In this document: positions 18,786-23,749 of the stretch, piece by piece
Layout: each line of letters opens with the position of its first letter
Numbering within the stretch: position 1 is the stretch's first letter
Notes under the pieces: model-generated
Seen by the model: the letters and a program-made list of their open reading frames with translations, nothing else
The model's database searches: none
Told to the model about the DNA's origin: nothing
Made by a program: the position numbers and the translations under genes
DNA from: Eubacteriales bacterium
Lineage (GTDB): Bacteria > Bacillota_A > Clostridia > Lachnospirales > Lachnospiraceae
DNA length: 23,749 bases
Reading direction: 5' to 3'
Assembly (NCBI GenBank): GCA_030533315.1
Contig: JAUNJL010000037.1
Location: 1-23,749, forward strand

Positions 18786-18874
18786 AAATAAAGTTTAATT
18801 TTTCCGCAATCCCTGAGAAATCGGGGATTGCGGTTTTTTTTAGTATCTGAACATAATTGTGAGTAAAAGGAAAA
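18786..18874 (+). repeat. Terminator-containing direct repeat, copy 1
   Basis: This 89-base segment aligns with 23661-23749 over its full length with 14 mismatches and two single-base gaps (about 82% identity). The match covers AAATAAAGT before the hairpin, the hairpin and T8, and about 33 bases beyond, including CTGAAYATAATTG and AAAAGGAAAA. Similarity outside the hairpin shows shared ancestry rather than chance resemblance of terminators. Confidence 0.85.
18804..18841 (+). terminator. tuf terminator
   Basis: CCGCAATCCC (18804-18813) pairs perfectly with GGGATTGCGG (18824-18833), followed by eight T (18834-18841). It begins 37 bases after the tuf stop. It belongs to a repeat whose second copy ends the window. 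Confidence 0.95.
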
Positions 18875-19138
18875 ACCGTTCGCCGGAAGTTCATAAAAAC
18901 GATGCGTGACATAAAAGAGGAAAGAGGGAGTCTGTCCGCGGCTCCCCTTGTTTTAGGATTGATGCCGTCATATGTCTAAGAATAGGATACCCTGGAGCTG
19001 CAAGGCTTTCAGGGCCTTTTTGTGGAAGAGAGTATCCTTCGGGCAAAAATAAAATTTGTCTGGACAAAAAGCTGGGATGCCTTATCTAATAAATGTAATT
19101 GAAAAAATAAAATTTTCCACGAGGGAGGTGGCATAGGA
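18875..19138 (+). other. Gene-free stretch before the sigma factor gene
   Basis: No credible open frame is visible. Near 18984-19038 there is a nested structure: AGGATAC (18984-18990) pairs with GTATCCT (19032-19038). Within it AAGGC (19002-19006) pairs with GCCTT (19014-19018), followed by T5, a weak terminator-like element. TTGTCT at 19056 could be part of the sigma-gene promoter, but no -10 box stands out, so an ECF-type autoregulated promoter remains possible. Confidence 0.35.
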
Positions 19139-19636
19139 GTGTTTTTGGTTCACAAGGCAAGAAATCATGACAAAGAAGCCTTCGTGCAGCTGATGAAGGA
19201 CTGTGCACCGGCCATGTACAAGGTGGCAAAGGCAATGGTAAAAAATGATGACGACGCCGCAGACGCCATGCAGGAGACGGCGCTGACCTGCTGGGAGAAA
19301 ATAGGGACATTAAAGAATGACCGGTATTTTAAAACATGGCTGACGCGGATCCTGATCAATCACTGCAACGCAATTCTCCGAGAACGAAAACGCTTTGTGG
19401 AAGGGGAGGAAATTCTGGAGAACAGGGGATGCCAGGGAGAATATTCCTCTGTGGAATGGAGGGCATTTCTAGAGGATGTGGAGGAAAAGTACAGGATTGT
19501 CTTGATCCTCTATTACGTCCAAGGATTTAAAAGCAGGGAGATCGCAGAGATCCTGGGGATTCATGAAAGCACGGTAAGGGGAAGGCTTTCCACGGCCAGA
19601 AGCCGAATCGAGAGGATGTATTGTGAGCAGAGGTAG
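19139..19636 (+). CDS. ECF-type RNA polymerase sigma factor
   Basis: The product (165 residues) has the two-domain sigma-70 layout of group 4 factors. Region 2 is at about 12-80 (NDDDAADAMQETAL, YFKTWLTRILINHC). Region 4 is at about 100-158, with a helix-turn-helix reading KSREIAEILGIHESTVRGRL. Regions 1 and 3 are missing, as expected. The start is GTG 19139, supported by GGGAGGTG at 19123-19130; no better ATG exists nearby. The next gene, 92 bases on, encodes a membrane protein of the DUF4179 family, the usual anti-sigma partner. Release of the factor by an envelope signal and autoregulation of the pair are inferences from the family. Confidence 0.92.
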   Translation: MFLVHKARNHDKEAFVQLMKDCAPAMYKVAKAMVKNDDDAADAMQETALTCWEKIGTLKNDRYFKTWLTRILINHCNAILRERKRFVEGEEILENRGCQGEYSSVEWRAFLEDVEEKYRIVLILYYVQGFKSREIAEILGIHESTVRGRLSTARSRIERMYCEQR

Positions 19637-19728
19637 ATTCCCGGGAGAAGCCGCGGAGGAATCATGGGAACCTTCCAGGATGGGTCCTGCAGTCTGTGAG
19701 GAGCCGTTTGGAAAGAAAGGAGAGGTAT

Positions 19729-20958
19729 ATGAGCCGTTTTAGAGAGATGATGGAGAACATCAAGGAGGATGAGAGGATCCCGGAAAAGGTGTGGGATCGA
19801 TACGTACATACCCTGGAAAGCCTTCCTGACAAAAGGCCGGAGGCCAAAAGGAGCCGTTGGACAGGGAAGGCGGCAGCAGCCGCTGCTGCCATCCTTGGGG
19901 CAGGCGGCATTCTTTGCTGCTCCAATCCTGCTCTGGCCTCCAGGATTCCTCTGCTGGGAGGGATTTTCAGACAGGTGGAGAAAATCATCACATATTCGGG
20001 AGACTACAGCGAATATGCGGAGGTTTTGTCATCCGAAGAAGCTGGAGAGTCGGGCAAAAGGAATCTTTCTGCAGAGGACGCTGGGATAAAGGTAAGCGCA
20101 TCGGAGGTGCTGTACGATGGAATGTCTGTTTTCCTCACCTTGAAAATGGATGCGGATCAGGGAAATTTGCTGAATATCCCAAGGTATTCTACCGCAGATG
20201 GAGCGGAAGAGGGCGCATCCATCGTGTATCTGTGGGGAGAATATGAGGTGCCGGGAGTGGCGGCTTCCCAACCGCTGACGGAGGAAGCCTTTTATTTGGA
20301 GGGAAAAGCACTGGATGATCACACATATGTGGGAATGATGAAAATGAACTTAGGTCATGACGGCCTTGAAAAAGGGGTGCTGTCATTGAACCTATCCGCA
20401 ATCGGTTATGATGATGTGGAAGGGCTGTATGTGGAAAATAAAGACGGACACAAATGGGAGGGAAGCTGGGAGCTGCAGATTCCATTCCAGCTGGATAAGG
20501 AACGTACAAAGCACATAACCTTAGACACAAAAGGAAAACCCTACGGCACGAAAGAGGTTACCATCTCCCCATACCAGATTGTGACCGTGACAGACGTTCC
20601 GTTTGTGAAAAGAACCGTTACACGGGAAGAATATGAGGAAGCAATGGCGATCAAAACAGAAGGCCTTGAAGAGGAATGTGGGATTTCCTATGAGGAATAC
20701 GTGGAAATGGAAGGTAAAGTGTACGCTCCATATCACACGATGCTTTTTGACCAGAATGGGGAAGCCCTTTCCCAAGGCAGGGGCTACGGCGATGGAAAAT
20801 CCATATTCGCAGTCCATGGGAGAGAACTCACCAAGCTGCAGGTGCTTGTATTTGACGGGGATAGCTGGATGGACATGGATACCACAAGGCTTACCGATGA
20901 AGTCATCAATGCGGCGGTGAATTATGAGGTGATTGAAATCGGATCCTTTCCAAAATAA
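19729..20958 (+). CDS. DUF4179-type membrane anti-sigma factor
   Basis: The product (409 residues) has a short cytoplasmic N-terminus (1-46, IPEKVWDRYVHTLESLP) that probably binds the sigma factor. One membrane helix follows (about 47-65, starting with a run of seven Ala), then the hallmark NPALASRIPLLGGIFRQVEK just outside. The remaining 320 residues are a beta-rich extracellular sensor region with no enzymatic motif visible. A GTG at 19696 would extend the protein by 11 residues, but I chose ATG 19729 because AAAGGAGAGG lies just before it. It follows the sigma gene on the same strand. Zinc-finger anti-sigma residues (HCC) are absent, as in other DUF4179 proteins. The signal sensed is unknown. 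Confidence 0.85.
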   Translation: MSRFREMMENIKEDERIPEKVWDRYVHTLESLPDKRPEAKRSRWTGKAAAAAAAILGAGGILCCSNPALASRIPLLGGIFRQVEKIITYSGDYSEYAEVLSSEEAGESGKRNLSAEDAGIKVSASEVLYDGMSVFLTLKMDADQGNLLNIPRYSTADGAEEGASIVYLWGEYEVPGVAASQPLTEEAFYLEGKALDDHTYVGMMKMNLGHDGLEKGVLSLNLSAIGYDDVEGLYVENKDGHKWEGSWELQIPFQLDKERTKHITLDTKGKPYGTKEVTISPYQIVTVTDVPFVKRTVTREEYEEAMAIKTEGLEEECGISYEEYVEMEGKVYAPYHTMLFDQNGEALSQGRGYGDGKSIFAVHGRELTKLQVLVFDGDSWMDMDTTRLTDEVINAAVNYEVIEIGSFPK

Positions 20959-21063
20959 ACAATCATCATTTCTAAAGAACGAAAGCTTCCGGGGGATAGC
21001 AGTTTGCAGGTATTCGTGATAAAATAAGGGAAGAGAAAAAAGAAGGAGGAGAAGAAAACGGAA

Positions 21064-22698
21064 ATGGGTGTTTATCTGAACAGCAAATCTGCGTATACCC
21101 TATTCAAAAGCGAGAGAGAAAAACCTTATTTTGTAGATAAAACACAAATGCTTGCAGAATTGTTTCCCCTGGTAAAAACAGGAAATAACCATATTTGTAT
21201 TACCAGACCAAGGCGGTTTGGGAAAACGGTGGCGGCAAATATGATTTCATCCTTCTTTTCAGAGGCTTTTGACGCAAGGGATATTTTTGCCTCCCTGAAG
21301 ATTGCGGAGAATCAGGAGTGGGAAAGCTATCGAAACAAGTTTCCTGTTATCCACATTTCCCTTCACGAGCTTGGGGGAGACTGCCGTTCCTACAAGGATT
21401 ATATAGACCGAATTGAGAAACGGCTGGTGCGGGATTTGAAAAGAGCTTATCCGAAGCTGGAGACCGAGGATTTGGACAGCGCAGCGGACGTGCTTTTGGA
21501 ATTGTATTTAGAGGAAGATGTTCGTTTCCTTTTTGTTTTGGACGAATGGGATTTCATTTTTCATCAGAGCTTTACCCGGGAACAGGACAAAAAAGACTAT
21601 CTGCTGTTTTTGCGGAACCTTTTAAAGGACAGGCCATACGTACTGCTTGCTTACATGACAGGTATCCTTCCTATCGCGAAGTATAGCAGCGGGTCGGAGC
21701 TGAATATGTTCAGCGAGTATACCATGGCGTCGGAGGAGCGGTTTTCTGAATACTTTGGATTTACGGACGGCGAGGTGGATCATCTGTTTGCCCGCTATCA
21801 GAAGCAGGGGCACCATAAAGAGCAGGTTACGAGGGAGGGGCTGCGAAAATGGTATGACGGTTATCATACAAAATCTGGCGAAAGGCTGTACAATCCCCGC
21901 TCCGTGGTGATGGCGCTGTCCAATAACAATTTGGGAAACTATTGGAGCAGTTCCGGACCCTACGATGAGATTTTTTACTATATACAAAAAAATGTGGATG
22001 CGGTGAGGGATGCGTTGGCGCTGATGGTATCCCAGAACGCGGTTCCGGTAAAAATCTATGAATACGCGGCAACGGCCCAGGAATTAAGTACAAAAGAACA
22101 GATTTTGTCTGCGATGGTGGTTTATGGCTTTTTGAGCTATGAAAATGGCAGGGTTTTCATCCCCAATAAGGAGCTGATGGATCAGTTTGCGGATATGCTG
22201 AAACGGGAGGCGTCCCTTGGATACGTGTACCGCCTGGCAAAGGCATCTGAGAGAATGCTTCAGGCCACCCTGGGGGGAGATACCAAAACCATGGAGAAGA
22301 TTTTGGAGCAGACTCATGATATGGAAACGCCCATACTTTCCCATAACCACGAAACCGAACTGAGCGCAGTGGTAAATCTGGTGTATCTGTCCGCAAGAGA
22401 CTATTACCGGGTTGAAAGAGAAGAAAAGGCGGGAAAGGGCTATGTGGACTTCATTTTTTATCCGGAAGTACCGCCGGCATCAGACGGGATCATTTTGGAG
22501 CTAAAGGTAGACCACACCCCGGAGGAAGCCATAGCCCAAATCCGGAAAAAGGATTACAGCCAGCGGTTTTGGAGGAGATCCGGGAAAAAGACGGCAGGCC
22601 GCATCCTTCTGGTTGGGATCGGTTATGACCGGAAAAGCAAGGAGCATCACTGCAAGGTGGAAGTCATGCAGTTGTACGATGGACGTAAGCGAGACTGA
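21064..22698 (+). CDS. AAA-ATPase-like protein with PD-(D/E)XK nuclease-like C-terminus (DUF1703)
   Basis: The product (544 residues) begins with an AAA-ATPase-like domain. The start VYLNSKSAYTLFKSE and YFVDKTQML are typical, with the P-loop variant RPRRFGKT (48-55) and the Walker B FVLDEWD (157-163, Asp160-Glu161). A middle helical region follows, including the WYDGY segment. The C-terminal domain has GYVDFIF (Asp462) and IILELKVD (Glu479, Lys481), the D...ExK pattern of the PD-(D/E)XK fold. Families of this design are widespread and multi-copy in gut Clostridia and Bacteroidia. A role in mobile-element defence or DNA metabolism is suspected but unproven. AAGGAGGAG at 21042-21050 serves ATG 21064. 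It lies about 105 bases after the anti-sigma gene with no clear terminator between. Confidence 0.9.
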   Translation: MGVYLNSKSAYTLFKSEREKPYFVDKTQMLAELFPLVKTGNNHICITRPRRFGKTVAANMISSFFSEAFDARDIFASLKIAENQEWESYRNKFPVIHISLHELGGDCRSYKDYIDRIEKRLVRDLKRAYPKLETEDLDSAADVLLELYLEEDVRFLFVLDEWDFIFHQSFTREQDKKDYLLFLRNLLKDRPYVLLAYMTGILPIAKYSSGSELNMFSEYTMASEERFSEYFGFTDGEVDHLFARYQKQGHHKEQVTREGLRKWYDGYHTKSGERLYNPRSVVMALSNNNLGNYWSSSGPYDEIFYYIQKNVDAVRDALALMVSQNAVPVKIYEYAATAQELSTKEQILSAMVVYGFLSYENGRVFIPNKELMDQFADMLKREASLGYVYRLAKASERMLQATLGGDTKTMEKILEQTHDMETPILSHNHETELSAVVNLVYLSARDYYRVEREEKAGKGYVDFIFYPEVPPASDGIILELKVDHTPEEAIAQIRKKDYSQRFWRRSGKKTAGRILLVGIGYDRKSKEHHCKVEVMQLYDGRKRD

Positions 22699-22738
22699 TG
22701 CAGGACAGGATCATTAAGGACAGGGAGGGATGATAAAT

Positions 22739-23011
22739 ATGATGTATCCTTTTATGACTTTAAACGATGAGACAGAAATTGTACATTCAGATATGCAAAA
22801 GAATGGACAGGTAAAAGTATATATTGAGAGACCGGATGAGAAATATGGATTTAAATATGCCACTTGCTGGCTGCCTCAATATGAATGGGAAAATATTTTT
22901 CATTTTACAAAAGAAGAAATAAAACAGTTTGAAGAAATTATACGATCGACAGCTCACTTGATTATTGAATTTTCCCAGGTGGGAGGGTTTGAAAATGTCT
23001 CAAATCTTTAG
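22739..23011 (+). CDS. Small protein, probable partner of the DUF4160 protein
   Basis: The product (90 residues) starts MMYPFMTLNDETEIVHS and is mildly acidic, with a mixed fold and no membrane segment. I do not know a named domain, though short proteins of this type occur beside DUF4160 genes, where DUF2442 proteins are the better-known partner. The frame is open from ATG 22730, but GGGAGG at 22723-22728 leaves no room for that start. ATG 22739 or 22742 fits better. Its last 17 bases overlap the next gene, which points to translational coupling. The DNA is AT-rich compared with the upstream genes, suggesting transfer. Antitoxin-like function is inference only. Confidence 0.65.
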   Translation: MMYPFMTLNDETEIVHSDMQKNGQVKVYIERPDEKYGFKYATCWLPQYEWENIFHFTKEEIKQFEEIIRSTAHLIIEFSQVGGFENVSNL

Positions 23012-23273
23012 AATGGGAGAATATTGGATTTATTTTTGGACAAATGAAAACAAACCTGTTGAATCTATACATGTGCACATTGCGAAAGGAAAACCATGTG
23101 AAAACGCAACGAAGGTATGGATTACCAGTGCAGGAAAATGCCTTCTCTGCAATAATAATTCAAAAATACCATCTCATACGCTTCGGAACATCATGAGAAT
23201 GGTTGAGGCACGAAGCTCGGATATTATTCAAAAATGGTACTCGTATTTTGGAGAAATAAAATATTACTGCTGA
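22995..23273 (+). CDS. DUF4160 family protein
   Basis: The product (92 residues) starts MSQIFRMGEYWIYFWTNENK, then has SIHVHIAKGKP, a His-x-His core that is the DUF4160 hallmark. NATKVWITSAG, NNNSKIPSHTLRNI and the ending KWYSYFGEIKYYC follow the family pattern. The frame is open from 22965, but ATG 22995 is the start: GGGAGGG (22981-22987) precedes it at good spacing and the protein then begins in the family manner. It overlaps the preceding gene by 17 bases. DUF4160 genes usually travel in two-gene modules suspected to be toxin-antitoxin systems; activity has not been shown here. Confidence 0.8.
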   Translation: MSQIFRMGEYWIYFWTNENKPVESIHVHIAKGKPCENATKVWITSAGKCLLCNNNSKIPSHTLRNIMRMVEARSSDIIQKWYSYFGEIKYYC

Positions 23274-23444
23274 AAAGGATAACAATGCATATCAATACGG
23301 CTTGTGTGACAGTAAATTTAGAAGCGAAAGCCGTTTGCCGTTCGGCCATACCTCACTGGCCATAGGTTTTGCAGAAGCAAGATTAGAAATATTATCCATC
23401 ATAAAGGGCTTTCAGAATGTTACACCTGGAGCCAGTGCTTGAGG
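23274..23444. other. Gene-poor stretch after the DUF4160 gene
   Basis: Nothing certain is visible. A 35-residue minus-strand frame (23292-23399) reads MDNISNLASAKPMASEVWPN and onward, but lacks a ribosome binding site. GGCC repeats near 23344-23361 could form a small hairpin. Confidence 0.3.
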
Positions 23445-23620
23445 GAAGAGGAAGCCTCCGAGGAAAGCCAGGAGAGAACTACGGCCACAAGGGAGGAAAT
23501 GAAAAATCCTCATCAGATTGGGGAGGAATTTGCGGTTTCTTCCTGGGATCTGGAGGGACTGACGAATATCCCTTTTCAGACAGCGGTCTGGAGATAGGGT
23601 ATGCGGATATCTGGCAGTAA
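23445..23620 (+). pseudogene. Possible protein remnant before the terminal repeat
   Basis: One frame reads protein-like text, EEMKNPHQIGEEFAVSSWDL then EGLTNIPFQTAVWR, and stops at TAG 23595-23597. A shift of frame there gives IGYADIWQ and TAA 23618-23620. The phrase EGLTNIPF recalls DUF4367-type anti-sigma or lipoprotein ends, but the match is short. An ATG-initiated 67-residue frame (23417-23620) exists in the second frame, but reads as low-complexity Gly/Ser text without a ribosome binding site. I take it as debris of a lost gene, with low certainty. Confidence 0.25.
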
Positions 23621-23652
23621 TCAGTACCACCGGATAAGCTGGTGGTACTGAT
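23620..23652 (+). terminator. Perfect 12-bp hairpin before the terminal repeat
   Basis: ATCAGTACCACC (23620-23631) pairs perfectly with GGTGGTACTGAT (23641-23652) around a 9-base loop. Only a few T follow (TTTAAAA), so it is either a weak terminator or an RNA-stabilising element, placed 29 bases before a strong terminator. Confidence 0.5.
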
Positions 23653-23660
23653 TTAAAACC

Positions 23661-23749
23661 AAATAAAGTGTAATTTATTCCGCAATCCTTGCAAAATCGG
23701 GGGTTGCGTTTTTTTTCACACCTGAATATAATTGCGAACAAAAGGAAAA
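23661..23749 (+). repeat. Terminator-containing direct repeat, copy 2
   Basis: This is the second copy of the tuf terminator segment at 18786-18874. Its hairpin, CGCAATCC (23681-23688) with GGGTTGCG (23701-23708), keeps pairing through one G-T pair, and eight T follow (23709-23716). Similarity runs to the last base of the window, so the true end of the repeat lies outside. Confidence 0.85.

Noticed and set aside
23445..23470. Similarity of the EEEASEE text here to the RpoC tail
   Set aside because: Only about 12 shared bases in low-complexity Glu codons; chance is sufficient.

Overview
The window looks like a chromosomal segment of a Lachnospiraceae-type Clostridia (Bacillota). The RpoB, RpoC, S12, S7, EF-G and EF-Tu sequences are of the clostridial type, ribosome binding sites are strong AGGAGG sequences, and promoters are near-consensus sigma-A. 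A DUF4179 anti-sigma protein, an AAA-ATPase-like/DUF1703 protein and a DUF4160 protein are families common in gut Lachnospiraceae. I do not assign a genus.

Layout: the end of rplL (1-215) is followed by a strong terminator and a separate promoter for rpoB-rpoC (464-8129). Between rpoC and the str operon sits an accessory block. Its first part is a same-strand set of three genes: a membrane-anchored Ser/Thr kinase with a non-PASTA extracellular domain, a PP2C phosphatase, and a 410-residue protein of no family I recognise that carries an N-terminal Glu-Gln-Thr-Ala-Val-Phe motif. Its second part (12058-13980) is a decayed stretch: a frameshifted 4Fe-4S membrane ferredoxin remnant, a frameshifted beta-propeller-like remnant, and one intact secreted-protein gene on the minus strand driven by a perfect consensus promoter. 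Two diverged direct copies of a 47-bp repeat bracket this stretch.

The str operon follows: rpsL, rpsG and fusA from a perfect consensus promoter, then tuf with its own promoter. The tuf promoter is overlaid by a long inverted repeat that looks like an operator. The tuf terminator and about 35 bp beyond it recur at the very end of the window (18786-18874 and 23661-23749, about 82% identical). Between the two copies lie an ECF sigma factor, its probable membrane anti-sigma factor, an AAA-ATPase-like/DUF1703 protein, an overlapping two-gene module with a DUF4160 protein (possibly toxin-antitoxin), and gene debris. This suggests that the approximately 4.8-kb block entered, or was rearranged, by recombination at a terminator-containing repeat.

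Functionally, the window joins core transcription and translation genes with two signalling units (kinase/phosphatase/unknown partner, and sigma/anti-sigma). The best candidates for something undescribed are the three-gene kinase module, the inverted-repeat-covered tuf promoter, and the island flanked by duplicated terminators.
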